A stretch of 64,000 bases of DNA, from assembly GCF_018294505.1 (NCBI RefSeq), contig NC_057811.1, positions 24,742,197-24,806,196 of the forward strand. Reading direction: 5' to 3'. Positions 29,951 to 42,045 of this stretch are shown piece by piece. Position 1 is the first letter of the stretch, and each line of letters opens with the position of its first letter. The position numbers and the translations under genes were made by a program. The stretch comes from Triticum aestivum (Eukaryota > Streptophyta > Magnoliopsida > Poales > Poaceae). Under the pieces are notes generated by a model, which worked only from the letters and a program-made list of their open reading frames with translations, was not told the DNA's origin and made no database searches.

Positions 29951-30511
29951 GATGAAAACCGACATACTAATATTACATATTAATAGCTAATTGCTCGTGC
30001 GTCACAACAGCATGAGAGTACATATAACATAACAAGTAAAATGGGGATGTCCATTATATAGTCAGCTGTTTTCTTCTCCCATTCCTAAACCTGTACGAAT
30101 AATCAAAGACCGTTTGTTAATTTCATAAATCAAGTAAAATGAAGTACATGTAAACTTAAATAAAATTTAAATTTATTAATGCATAGCTTAAGATAGTGCA
30201 TAGACTGGTGTTGCACAAATTTAGCTCCATCCCCAATTGTCAATTATGCAGGTGCAAATTAAAACTCAATCATGAAATTTACGTGGGTAATATAGCCACT
30301 ATTTACTTATAAAAACGTTTTGTAATAAAAAAGTATAACATTAGAATGTTGCATGCATTTCCGCGGGCCATTTAATTTAAAATACAGCCCAACTCCCAGT
30401 CCCAGTAGCTCACTAGTCCATTGTCCCGCTAACCCTAACCCGCACGGACACGCCGCCGCCGCCGCCGGCTCCTGTCCTCCTCCCCCATCGTCTTCAACGT
30501 CTGATCGATCG
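29951..30511. other. No gene recognised; serpin upstream region
   Basis: AT-rich until about 30360, then GC-rich leader-like sequence with CCGCCGCCGCCGCC before the ATG at 30512. No clear TATA box. Confidence 0.35.
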
Positions 30512-31585
30512 ATGAACACCAGCAGGATGCTCTCTGAGTCGTACCGCGATGGCGTGAACTCACGGCGAAGTGCAGCCATTCCGATGTCGCGCTTCGGGAA
30601 GGTCGTCCTCCTCTGCTTGGCCCTGTTCGCCGCATGGCGCCTCTGCTCCACCCTGTTCACCGCGGCGCTGCCTGGTCCTGGAGCCGACCCTGCGGAAGGC
30701 AGCGACGCATCTCGCCAGGGAGGTCGGCTTTCGTGCGGCGGCCGGCACGGGGAGCAACTTCGTCTTCTCGCCGCTGTCCATCCACGCGGCGCTCGCCATG
30801 GTATCCGCCGGCGCGCGGGGCGACACGCGCAGGGAGCTCCTGCGGTTCCTCGGGTCAGCGCCGCTCGACGAGCTGCACCGCGCGCCGGCCAACGAGCTCG
30901 TTGGCAGGCTCAACGGCCTGGCGCAGACGTCCTTCGCCTGTGGCGTGTGGGTCGACCGGAGGCTGGCGCTCAGGCCAGAGTTCGCGGCCACCGGCGCGTC
31001 GCGGTACGGCGCCACGGCGGAATCCGTGGACTTCGTGTCGGGGGCCGAGCAGGCGAGGCTGCGCATGAACGCCTTCGTGGCGGATGCGACGAAGCAGCTC
31101 ATCCACGACCTCCTCCCTCCCGGCTCCGTCGACTCGACCACGGTGGTCGTGCTCGCCAACGCGCTCTACTTCAAAGGAGTGTGGTCTCACCCGTTCGACG
31201 TCTTCACCGCGCCGTTCCACGTCCCAGGCGACACCACCGTGGGCGTGCCGTCCATGACGACGGGCCGGTCACAGTACATCGCGCTCTACCCGGGCTTCAG
31301 GGCACTCAAGCTTCCCTACAAGAACGACGCGTCGTGGCAAGCTGATGCATTCTACATGCTTATCCTTCTCCCGGACAGCGGCACTCTCAGTCTCGCTGAT
31401 CTCTACGACAAGGCGGTGTCGATGCCGGAGTTCATCAGGAAGCACATGCCGGTGGAGGAGGTTCCGGTAGGGCGGTTCATGGTGCCCAAGTTCAAGTTCA
31501 CGTTCGGGTTCGAGGCGTCGTCCGACATGCAAAAGCTTGGTGTCACCAGGGCTTTCTCAGGCGGTGACTTCTCAGGCATGGTGAG
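30512..31585 (+). pseudogene. Serpin gene, 5' part, split by retrotransposon
   Basis: From about 30690 the frame encodes a plant serpin: the SNFVFSPLSIHAALAMVSAGARG breach/helix-B block, WVDRRLALRPEF, ANALYFKGVW, FYMLILLPD, VPKFKFTFGFEAS and the GDFSGM block that precedes the reactive-centre strand. The serpin frame has no upstream ATG. The ATG at 30512 (MNTSRMLSESYRDG, with a hydrophobic stretch KVVLLCLALFAAWRL) is in another frame, so either a one-base shift near 30620-30690 broke the N terminus or the start was lost. The coding sequence is interrupted after GDFSGM by an LTR retrotransposon and resumes at 47608. Serpins trap proteases with a cleavable loop. This locus cannot make one. Confidence 0.9.
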
Positions 31586-32782
31586 TATCGGAGTAAATGG
31601 CCACGGTAGCCTAACCGACTCCCCCGGCTCTTTTAAAAATTATCAGGCCAATCGAGCCTTCAAGCATCCACAGCATGGGGCCGCCTTTCTCTGGCCGGCT
31701 ATCCCCAGGACCGACAACCAGAAGGCGACCCGGCCTCAAAAACCTTCCCAAAGAAAGCTACGAGATGGCCGACTCCAGGAAACCGGCCCCAAAAGGACCG
31801 ACTCCCAGAAGCCGGCCATGAAGAAGGCCGACTCCCAGAAGCCGGCCAAGACTGCACCCACCAGGGCTGCACCCACATAACGGTGATGAGACGGTGCGCG
31901 GCCGCAGTACAGCCTACCACCCCCGAATCCCGGAGCAGGCATGGCCACAGGGCGTCGTACGGGTCAGCCATCCCCCGTCTGGCGCGGCACTGTAGCCATG
32001 TTGACCTCGACGTCACCCACGACAGGCGCCAGTACGGCCCGCGGGCGGCGGGCCCCTTTAGCCAGATAGACGCTCGAAGGCGGCCCGGCCTCCCCTAGTC
32101 GGCCTGGGGCGTGGCCGGCTCCCAATAGCCGGCTACCTCCCTCCCTCGAAACATGTGCATCATTAAGGAGACAAGACGAGGTGAGGCTACAGTGAGAGCC
32201 CGCAAGGTGGCGGCACTGTAGTCACGCTCACCTCGACAAAGCCCTCGTCATCAGGGGCAAGGCAACAGTAACCAGCCGCCGACAAGGCCCCCAGGCGGTG
32301 GGGCCGGCCTGTCGGCCAAGAGGCCGGCAGCCGGCGGGACCCACCAGTCGGCGGGCCCCAATGGCCAGCGGAGAAGCCGGCGAGCACAGACACTGACGGC
32401 TGGGACCCGTGCCCAGCCGGATTACCATTGTACCCCTGGGGGGTAGGCCTATATAAATCCCCCGGGACACCCATGCAAAGGGTTGATCTCATAGAGTTTT
32501 ACACACCACATAGAGAGAAAAGGAGAGCTAGCCTTGCCCTTCTTCTTCCCCTAGCCAAACAGCTCAAGGAGCACTTGTAGCTACTTGTGTTGATCTAGTG
32601 ATCATGCGGAGACCCCGCAGAGCAGGACTAGGGTTGTTATCTCCACGGAGAGCCGGGAACCTGGGTAAGATCCGCCGGCGTGCATGTCTTCGCCTTATCC
32701 TGTTTCCAGGCACCGGCGATGTCTTACTGGCTCCCACAATGATAAGCCACCCGTTGGCATATGTCGCACCTACCACCCGACA
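31586..32782 (+). repeat. 5' LTR, 1,197 bp
   Basis: It starts TATCGGAG (the right copy keeps TGTCGGAG, so the terminal TG mutated to TA) and ends CCCGACA. TATA box TATATAAAT at 32450-32458. It differs from the 3' LTR by a 15-bp duplication (CTGCACCCACCAGGG region, about 31852-31880) and about 40 substitutions or small indels. Confidence 0.93.
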
Positions 32783-33668
32783 TTTGGCGCCCACCGTGGG
32801 GCCAGGTGCACCGTCGTCCGGAGACCTGTTCTGGACGGGAACCCTTTTCCTCCGCCGCGAGCGTAGCCAGCCCGCTACGCCCGATGGCACTTGCCCTGAC
32901 GCGCAGCAAGGCGTCGACGACGCCTACGCGGCAAGCTGCCTCGCCGAACTTCTTGGCGAGACTCCCATCTCCGACGAGCCCGCGTCCGACGCGAGCACAG
33001 ACTACCCCGAGAGCCTCCTCGACCAGCTTCACGTCTCCAGCGAGCTTGCTGTGGACTTGGAGTCGGCCGGCTCCACCGACCCGATGCTTGTCGACTCCGA
33101 CACGGCATCGCTTGACGCCTTCCCCACCGACGTAGTGATCATCGACGACCCTCTCCCTCGAGCCGACAGTGGCAGCAGCGCTGTCACTGAGGTGCTGGTC
33201 ATCAGCCATGGCGCCGTCTCGGGCGAGAACGCCCACGACGCCCTACAAGTCGCGCTGCACGACTTGTCCGTCCCCATCCCGGCCGACGCCGACGCCGAGA
33301 CTCTGGAGGCACACCGCCTCGCCCTCATCGCGGAGGGCCAGAAGATAACATCCATGAGACGCCTCATTGAGGCTCACCAACGCGAAGTCGACCGCGCCGC
33401 CTTCGGTACGCCGCCTCCTAGCGGGCCGAGCCGAGCCGGCCTCGTCAAGAAGCGCGGCGCGGCCATCGCCAGCATGCTGGGAGCAGACCGCCCATTCTAC
33501 GCCACGCCACTCGAGAACCTGCATGCCGCTCAGGCGGCCGCAGAAGAGCTGAACGGGCTGGGGGCTGATGAGCTCCCCTACATGACTAGACGCATCCAGC
33601 AGCTGATCGACGCGGCCGCAGAACGGCATGATGCCGGCGCCTGCGCTGAGAGTCCTCCCCCACGCTGA
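32783..33668 (+). pseudogene. Gag N-terminal ORF of gypsy element
   Basis: An open frame begins inside the LTR (ATG 32604) and runs to TGA at 33666-33668. It is acidic and Ser/Asp-rich (ASDASTDYPESLLDQLHV), then more helical (EAHRLALIAEGQKITSMRRL). It precedes the capsid-type domain found in the next frame segment and is probably the N-terminal part of Gag, though I recognise no named domain. Confidence 0.55.
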
Positions 33669-33797
33669 GAACACGCCGCGACATCCCGGACGCCGACTGC
33701 AAGCGGCGCCCGCGCAAGGAAAGACAAGGAGCCGGCTGCTAGCCGCAGCCAGACTCGGATCACCATTGAGCGCGACGTAGAAGGCCGCCCCCGAGCG

Positions 33798-36380
33798 GTG
33801 GAACGACAAGGCAATCCGCCTCCCCCCCCCCCGCCTCGTGGGGAGAGATATCCCACCCCGCCGCCTGTCACGCATCCGACTCTCGGTGGTCGACTAGGCC
33901 ACCGCGAAGGAGTCGACGAGAATGATGCCCGCCACCGGATCGACCGCCTAGCGCGATCACTGGCGCTAGAAGAAGAAGATGATGTCGGCCCGCCTTGCTT
34001 TGGCCCCCGCATCCGCGACGAGCCCTTCCCCAAAGGGTTCTCACTCCCCAGAGACACGCCAAAGTACAACGGCTCCGTGAAGCCGAAAGATTGGCTGATC
34101 GACTACTCTACCGCAGTCAGCATAGCAAACGGCAACAGGCGCGTTGCCGTGAAGTACGTCCCTCTCATGCTTCAAGGCACGACACACACCTGGCTGAACA
34201 GCCTCAAGCCCTACAGCGTCAACAGCTGGCTAGACTTCACGGAAGTCTTCGTACGCAACTTCACCAACACATACAAGCGGCCTCCCAAGCCCCGCCAGCT
34301 CTCCTTATGCGTCCAAGGGCCCAGCGAATCGACTCGCGACTACCTCACGCGTTGGGCCGAGCTCCGCAACTCCTGCGAGGGGGTGCACAAGGTTCAAGCC
34401 ATAGAATACTTCACCGCCGGGTGCCGAGAGGGCACCCTCCTCAAGCACTGACTCCTCTGCGACGAGCCGACTATCCTCGACGAGCTGCTGATCATAGCAG
34501 ACAAGTACGCCACGGCCGACTCCTCGATGAAGACCGAACTCCGAGTGGACGCCTCTGGAAAGGTACTCGCTCCGGCTCCCAAGACGCCGACTGGTGACTC
34601 CAACCGACGCCCCTACCAGAACGACCACAAGTGCAAGGCCCCTATGCCGCCTTCCACCAGTCGGCAGGTGGCCACCGTCGAAGACGAGCAGCCCGAAGAG
34701 CGGCCCGCTCCCAAGAAGAAGGGCGGCAGGCCGGCTTGGCAGCCGGCCTTCTCCTACGAGCAATCTCTCGATGCCCCCTGCAAGTTTCACAGCGGTGCGA
34801 AGCCGTCCAACCACACGACCCGGAAGTGCCACTGGCTCACGCGGATCTCCAAGGGCGAGGGGCTGGTGCCGCCTCCGCCTCCTGGCCCGCCACCTCCAGC
34901 CCCTCAACAGCCGGCTGTTCGACCAGCAGTCGGAGCCATTCAGGACGAGTTCCCAGATGAGCACGCCGCCTACGTCGTCTTCACGAGCCAGATTGAAGAC
35001 AAGCGCAGCCGGCACCGACAGCACCAAGAAGTCAACGCGGTCGCCTCCAGCAACCCCGAGTTCATGCATTGGACCGAAAGGCCTATCAGCTGGAGCCGGG
35101 CCGATCACCCAGAGGTGATGCCGTCTCCCGGCTCCTACGCATTGGTGTTGGATGTCACCCTCGCGACGGAAAGGTGAGCTGCCCGTTTCTCCCGCGTGCT
35201 GATTGATGGTGGAAGCAGCATCAACATACTGTACCGCGACACCATGAAGAAGTTGAACCTCAAGGCGAAGCAACTCATGCCAAGCCGGACTGTGTTCCAT
35301 GGCATCGTACCCGGCTTGTCCTGTTCCCCAATCGGCAAGATCAAGATGGATGTTCTCTTCGGAGACAAGGATCACTTTCGCCGAGAAGCGATCTGGTTTG
35401 AAGTAGTGGATCTAGAGAGCCCTTACCACGCCTTGCTTGGCCGACCTGCCCTAGCCAAGTTCATGGATGTGCCCCACTATGCCTACCTCAAGATGAAGAT
35501 GCCGAGTTCAAAGGGGATCATCACTATAGCCGGAGACTACAAGAAGTCCATCGAGTGCGCTGTAGCCAGCAGCCGACTGGCCGAGTCCCTCGTGGTTGCT
35601 GAAGAGAAGAAGATGCTGGACCGAGTTGTGGCCATGGCCGGCAAGCAGCCGGCCCTGTCCCCCAGCCCCAAGGAATATGATGCTCAGGGATCCTTCCAGC
35701 CGGCCAAGGAGACGAAGAAGATACCTCTGGACCCGGAGAACCCAGAGAGGTTTGCTGTCATTGGTGCAAACCTGGACAGTAAATAGGAAGGCGAGCTCGT
35801 CGACTTCCTCCGTGAGAATCGAGACATCTTTGCATGGTCCCCAAAGGACATGCCGGGTGTTCCAATGGATTTCGCCGAGCACAAGCTACACGTCCGAGCG
35901 GACGCGAAACCAGTCAAGCAGCCTCTCCACCGACTGTCGGAGGATAAAAGAAGGATCGTAGGAGAAGCGATAGCCCGGCTCTTGGCCGCCGGCTTCATTA
36001 TGGAGGTGTTTTTTCCAGAGTGGCTTGCCAACCCGGTCTTGGTGTTGAAGAAGAACAATAAATGGCGTATGTGTATAGATTACACCAGCCTCAACAAAGC
36101 CTGCCCCAAAGATCTGTTTGCCCTACCACGGATTGATCAAGTGATAGACTCCACAGCCGGATGCGAGCTGTTGAGTTTCTTGGATGCATACTCAGGATAC
36201 CACCAGATCAAGTTGGACCCAGCCGACCGCCTGAAGACCGCCTTCATCACACCATTCGGAGCTTTCTGCTACCTGACTATGACATTCGGCTTGAGAAATG
36301 CCGGTGCCACTTTTCAGCGTTGCATGCAAAAATGCCTCCTCAAGCAACTCGGCAGAAATGCGTGTTCGGAGTACCAGCCG
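33798..36380 (+). pseudogene. Gag-Pol polyprotein: capsid, protease, RT N-part
   Basis: One frame holds the retrotransposon gag core (YNGSVKPKDWLIDYSTAV, FTNTYKRPPKPRQL), a zinc-binding-like CKFHSGAKPSNHTTRKCHW, a retropepsin-like segment with LIDGGSSINILY (active-site DGG/S) and the RT fingers/palm (WRMCIDYTSLNKACPKD, FLDAYSGYHQI). In-frame stops lie at 34449-34451, 35175-35177 and 35784-35786. Near 36360 the frame jumps from the RT palm directly to sequence downstream of the catalytic loop, so the Y-x-D-D region is missing and the frame shifts. Reverse transcription by this copy is impossible. Confidence 0.88.
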
Positions 36381-37800
36381 GCCAGCTTCTAGGCTTTTTG
36401 GTCTCCGAACGCGGCATTGAGTGCAACCCAGTGAAGATCAAGGCCATTGAGAGAATGGAGATTCCTACCAAGTTGTGAGACGTTCAGAAGTTTACCAGGT
36501 GCCTGGCCTCCCTAAACCGCTTTATCAGCCGGCTAGGGGAGAAGGCTCTCCCCTTGTACCGACTCATGAAGAAGTCCACCCACTTCGAGTGGAACGACCA
36601 AGCAGACCAAGCTTTCCACGACTTGAAGAAGATGCTGACCACACCACCTGTCCTGGCAGCGCCGACTGAGAAAGAGCCCATGCTCCTTTACATTGCTGCG
36701 ACTAGCCGAGTGGTCAGTACAGTCATCGTGGTCCAGCGCCCAGAAGAAGGCCGAGCTCAGTTAGTCCAGAGGCCGGTATATTATTTAAGCGAAGTACTGT
36801 CCACCTCGAAGCAAAACTACCCACATTACTAGAAGATGTGCTATGGAGTGTACTTCGCCGGCAAGAAGCTGAAGCCCTACTTTCAAGAGCATCCCATCAA
36901 GGTCGTATGCACCGCCCCGCTTGCCGAGATCATAGGCAGCCGGGATGCATCCGGCTGGGTGGCTAAGTGGGCCATTGCGCTGGCTCCTTACACAATCTTC
37001 TACCAGCCCCGCACCGCCATCAAGTCCCAAGCATTGGCCGACTTCCTTGTCGACTGGGCCGAGACCCAGTACCTACCGCCGGCTCCCAACTCCACTCATT
37101 GGCGGATGCACTTCGACGGATCCAAGATGCGCACCGGCTTGGGAGCCGGCATCGTCCTCACCTCTCCCAAGGGCGACAAGCTCAGATACACATTGCAAAT
37201 CCATTTTGCCGCCTCCAACAATGTGGCTGAGTACGAGGCGCTCATACATGGACTCCGGCTAGCCAAAGAGCTCGGCATACGCCGGATCCTGTGTTATGGC
37301 GACTCGGATTTGGTGGTCCAGCAGTCATCTGGCGACTGGGACGCCAAGGACGCAAACATGGCGAGCTATCGATTCCTCGTCCAGCAAATCAGCGGATACT
37401 TTGAAGGGTGCGAGTTCCTCCACGTGCCACGGGCCGACAACGAGCAAGCAGATGCCCTAGCACGGATCGGCTCCACCCGACAAGCTATACCAACCGGTGT
37501 CTCTCTCCAGCGCCTCCTCAAACCGTCTATCAAGCCGTTTCCAGAATCGGACTCTATCTTCGTACCGCCTGCCCCTGATGCAGTCGGATCCGACTGGGGG
37601 AACCCAGCAGGCGGCTCGGGGACTTCGACAAGCGGCCCGGGGACTGCCGTAGTCGCACCCGGCTCGGGGACTTCAGAACCCGGCCCGGGGACTACAGCAG
37701 TCGGCCCGGGGACTGCAGCAATCGGCCCGCGGACTGCAACGACACAAAAGGCGGTGGCCGACTCCAATTCTCCACCACCCAACCCACCCACCCGGGTCAT
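36381..37800 (+). pseudogene. Pol: RT C-part, RNase H and archaeal-type RNase H
   Basis: 36390-36830 encodes the RT thumb and connection (FLVSERGIECNP, FEWNDQADQAFHDLKK) and the first RNase H region, with stops at 36476-36478 and 36830-36832. 36836-37600 encodes a second RNase H domain (MHFDGSKMRTGLGAGIVL, ASNNVAEYEALIHGLRLAKE, GDSDLVVQQ, RADNEQADALA), carrying the acidic D-E-D-D positions. 37600-37745 is a small repeat of GGCCCGGGGACT(G/A)C units encoding Gly/Thr-rich sequence. The frame is cut at 37800 by the nested CACTA. Confidence 0.85.
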
Positions 37801-40016
37801 CACTACTACAAAAACAGCTATAGCCAATATGGACACTAATGGCGCACTGTACTGTGGTGTGCCATTACTAAATACTATTGGCGCACCATGTGTTGGTGCG
37901 CCATTAGTGTGCAAATACTAATGGCGCACCACATCCATGGTGCGCCATTAGTAAAAAAAAATTTCTTTAATTTTTTTCAAAACTACTAATGGCGCACCAT
38001 GGGATGGTGCGCCATTACTATTTCAACTAGTAATGGCGCACCACTCCCACGGTGCGCCATTAGTAATTATGTTTCAATTTTTTTTAAACTACTAATGGCG
38101 CACCGTGGGAGGGGTGCGCCATTACTAGTTGAACTAGAACTAGTAATGGCGCACCATCCCACGGTGCGCCATTAGTAATTTGGCCCAAACATTCCCCCGA
38201 ATGCACCCCCCTGGACCGCCATTTCAGTTTGAAAAAAAATAAAAGAAAATGATAGAAATGTCAAAAAAATAAAAGAAAATAAGATTCCCATGTGATATGT
38301 GGTCTAGTTGTTAGCAAAATTTACAAACATGAATTTTCGACTTTTTTGCAAAATCTCTCGAGAATTTTTAAAAATGGGCATAACTTTTGCATACGAACTC
38401 GGATGAAAAAGTTTTTATATGAAAAATCATCTACTAATTCAAAAAACCTAACAGAAAAAAAGATACGGGGCTTTTAATATCTGGAGAGGCAAAAAAATTC
38501 AAAAAAAATCAAACTTACTAATGGCGCACCTGCCCATGGTGCGCCATTACTATCTTCCCGCCTTCAAAATTAAAAAAAATTCAAAAAAATAAAAAAAAGT
38601 TACTAATGGCGCACCTGCCCATGGTGCGCCATTAGTATCTTCCCGCCTTCAAAATTCAAAATAAATAAAAAAATAAAAAAAAGTTACTAATGGCGCACCT
38701 GCCCATGGTGCGCCATTAGTATCTTCCCGCCTTCAAAATTCAAAATAAATCAAAAAAAATAGTAATGGCACACCTGCCCACGGTGCGCCATTACTATGCC
38801 GTATATATGGCTGGGCGTGTCCTCTCCTCCTTACCTCTTCATTCTTCTCCTCCACTCCACCTCTCCTCCACTTCATCTCCTCCTCTCCTCCACTCCATCT
38901 TCCCTTCTCTCCTCCACCATACTACCCTCCTCCTCTCCGGCGACCTCCTCCTCATCCTCTNNNNNNNNNNNNNNNNNNNNNNNNNNNNNNNNNNNNNNNN
39001 NNNNNNNNNNNNNNNNNNNNNNNNNNNNNNNNNNNNNNNNNNNNNNNNNNNNNNNNNNNNNNNNNNNNNNNNNNNNNNNNNNNNNNNNNNNNNNNNNNNN
39101 NNNNNNNNNNNNNNNNNNNNNNNNNNNNNNNNNNNNNNNNNNNNNNNNNNNNNNNNNNNNNNNNNNNNNNNNNNNNNNNNNNNNNNNNNNNNNNNNNNNN
39201 NNNNNNNNNNNNNNNNNNNNNNNNNNNNNNNNNNNNNNNNNNNNNNNNNNNNNNNNNNNNNNNNNNNNNNNNNNNNNNNNNNNNNNNNNNNNNNNNNNNN
39301 NNNNNNNNNNNNNNNNNNNNNNNNNNNNNNNNNNNNNNNNNNNNNNNNNNNNNNNNNNNNNNNNNNNNNNNNNNNNNNNNNNNNNNNNNNNNNNNNNNNN
39401 NNNNNNNNNNNNNNNNNNNNNNNNNNNNNNNNNGCTCATCCTCCCTCCTCTCCGGTGAGCTCCTCCTCCCTCCTCTCCTCCCATCCCCTCATGGTTTCTC
39501 CTTCCTCCTCTCCGATGCTCCGGTGAACTCCTCTCCGGCGACCTCCTCCTCCTCTCCGGCGATGTAGGCGAGCACCTCTCCGGTGACCTCCTCCTCCTCC
39601 TCTCCGGCGAACTCCTCTCCAGCAAAAGAACACGGCAAAAGAACGTACAAGATCCAAAAACAGGAACAAAATTTGAAATAATATCGTGCGAAAAACTAGC
39701 AAAAAATGGGCAAAAAAATCGCGATCCAGATCCAAATTCAAAATTCAAAAATAGCAATGGCGCACGGTGGGGGTTAGACGGTGCGCCACTACTATTTTCC
39801 CGCCTTCAAAATTCAAAAATACTAATGGCGCACCGTGGCCTATACTAATGGCGCACCAGTGGCCTATACTAATGGCGCACCATGGCATATACTAATGGCG
39901 CATCACTGGTGCGCCATTAGTAAAAAATACTAGTGGCGTGATGCTAGTGGCGCACCAGTAGTGCGCCATTAGTAGGCAAAACTGGTGCGCCACTAGTAAG
40001 CCTTTTTCTAGTAGTG
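37801..40016. mobile_element. Non-autonomous CACTA nested in gypsy pol; TSD CAT
   Basis: It starts CACTACTACAAAAACAGC at 37801 and ends TTTTTCTAGTAGTG at 40016, with CAT on both sides (37798-37800, 40017-40019). Subterminal repeats consist of ACTAATGGCGCACC and its reverse complement GGTGCGCCATTAGT, at least 20 copies in 37838-38800 and 39755-39990, often as inverted pairs around a short spacer. The centre is pyrimidine-rich (38820-39620, CTCCTCCTCTCC) with an assembly gap at 38961-39433. No transposase frame; it depends on another element. Confidence 0.92.
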
Positions 40017-41259
40017 CATAGTAGCCGTACTGACAATAGAAGAAGTCACAGCTCCATCATGGGCCCAGCCCATCCTCAACTTCCTTGTAAACAGAGAGCT
40101 GCCGACTGATGAGATCTCGGCAAGACTAGTTCAACGCCGAGCCGGAGCATACACAATAATAAACAGAGAACTTGTTAAGTGTAGCGTCACTAGAGTCTTC
40201 CAGCGCTGCGTCGAGCCAGAGAAGGGCATAGCAATCCTCAAGGATATCCACCAAGGCGAATGCGGCCACCACGCGGCCTCAAGATCACTTGTCGCCAAAG
40301 CTTCCCGCCATGGTTTCTTCTGGCCGACTGCTTTGGAAGACGCCAAGGAATTAGTCAAATGCTGCAAAGGATGCCAAGTCTTCAGCTCCAAGCAACACCT
40401 GCCGGCTTCTGCACTCAAGACCATCCCCCTCACATGGCCCTTTGCCGTTTGGGGGCTGGACATGGTGGGCCCATTCAAGACAGCCCGCGGCGGCATGACA
40501 CATCTGCTTGTCGCCGTGGACAAATTCACCAAGTGGATTGAAGCGAAGCCAATCAAGAAGCTGAACGGGCCGACTGTCGTGGCATTCATCGCAGACATCA
40601 CTGCTCGGTATGGTATACCACACAGCATCATCACCGACAACGGCACGAATTTTGCCAAGGGAGCACTGGCACGTTTCTGCGTGACACAGGGCATCCGACT
40701 GGACTTAGCGTCTATTGCCCACCCGCAGTCAAACGGCCAGGTCGAGCGAGCAAACGGCCTCATCCTCTCCGGCATCAAGCCCCGACTGGTCGTACCACTG
40801 GAGCGTTCGGCCGGCTGCTGGCTCGATGAGCTGCCGGCTGTCCTCTGGAGTCTGCGTACTACCCCGAACAAGTCAACCGGCTTCACTCCTTTCTTCCTTG
40901 TATATGGTGCCGAGGCTGTCATCCCAACTGACATCGAGTTCGACTCGCCTCGGGTCACCATGTACACCGAGGCGGAGGCCAAGGAAGCGCGAGAAGACGG
41001 TGTCAACCTGCTGGAAGAAGGCCGGCTGTTAGCACTCAGCCGGTCCGCCATCTACCAGCAGGGTTTGCGCCGTTACCACAACCGGAAGGTCAAGCCAAGA
41101 TCCTTCCAAGAGGGCGATCTTGTGCTCCGGCTGATCCAGCGAACAGCCGGCCAACACAAGCTCTCGGCCCCTTGGGAAGGCCCTTTCGTCATCAGCAAGG
41201 CCCTAGGCAACGACTCACCTGATCGACGCACAGAAGCCAAGAGCACGCAAGAGGGATGA
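40017..41259 (+). pseudogene. Pol: integrase of gypsy element
   Basis: It continues the polyprotein after the nested CACTA. A zinc-binding N-terminal region is present (HHAASRSLVAKASRHGFFWP ... CCKGCQ). The catalytic core has Asp in GLDMVGPF, Asp in TDNGTNF and Glu in GQVERANG, the D-D-35-E triad. It ends with the GPFVISK C-terminal block. This domain alone has no stop up to about 41214, but it is separated from its start by the nested element and upstream stops. After GNDSP the frame slips relative to the expected ending. Confidence 0.88.
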
Positions 41260-42045
41260 TTCCGGCAAGGAGTCGGAACGACAATGGAACGCCAATCTCC
41301 TGAGAAGATTTTACAGTTAAAAGCAGTATGTATCATGCTACCTTTTTTGTATTAAGTACAAGACAACGGGCCCCCCGAGGCGCACTCGGGGACTGCCCTC
41401 CTTTATCTATGAATGACGAGTGTCATACCCATAAATGTACTATTACATTTTGATTCTCTATCTGGCACCGGGTTTGACTAGTCGGCCCGGGGACTGGCCG
41501 CCTTGAGTTATATTAAAAGTTCTACCTGAAGTCAGACAAGTAGTGTGCCAGCACCCGAGCCCTCTCTTGTTGTAAGTCGCAGCTCGAAGAACCGACTGTC
41601 CGACTAGCAAGAGCCAAAGGCAGGAAGGGATGCCCACACGAAAAACGGCTAAGAACTAACGAACTTATATAACACAAGCCGGCCTCCCACAACGCCTACC
41701 GGCTGTCAAAACAGCCGGCTGGCCGGCTTCCCAGTCACTTCGCTACAATCCAAGAAAGCTAGAGTACTTGCCCTCCCAACCGGCCTAGCACCTCTCCAGC
41801 CACAGACTGCAGAGCAGCTGTCCGGCTGGGAAGGCGGCAACCAAGGGAGGGCGGCAAAGGAAACAGTCAAAGGATGAAAAGCAAGAACAATGGAAAGCCA
41901 AACACATGCATGATTATATTTACACATAAGGCCTTCAACAGGCCGGCAGTCAATATAGTTTGAATACACCCCCAGTGGGTGGAACTGCGCAAACTTAACA
42001 AAATATTGTTCAAAGAGTAAAAAACAGGAAAGTAAAGGCGGCAGA
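41260..42045. other. Gypsy 3' non-coding region
   Basis: Between integrase and the antisense gene. It holds GGCCCGGGGACTG repeats like those at 37600 and no open frame that I can support on the plus strand. Confidence 0.5.

Noticed and set aside
31699..32890. Reading frames inside the LTRs, repeated at 46540-47685
   Set aside because: Both LTR copies show them only where mutations permit; they are not conserved between the two LTRs and have no known domain.
37838..39990. CRISPR-like or satellite array (GGTGCGCCATTAGT)
   Set aside because: Units are inverted pairs with irregular spacing bounded by CACTA ends and a CAT duplication; they are subterminal repeats of a DNA transposon in a plant genome.
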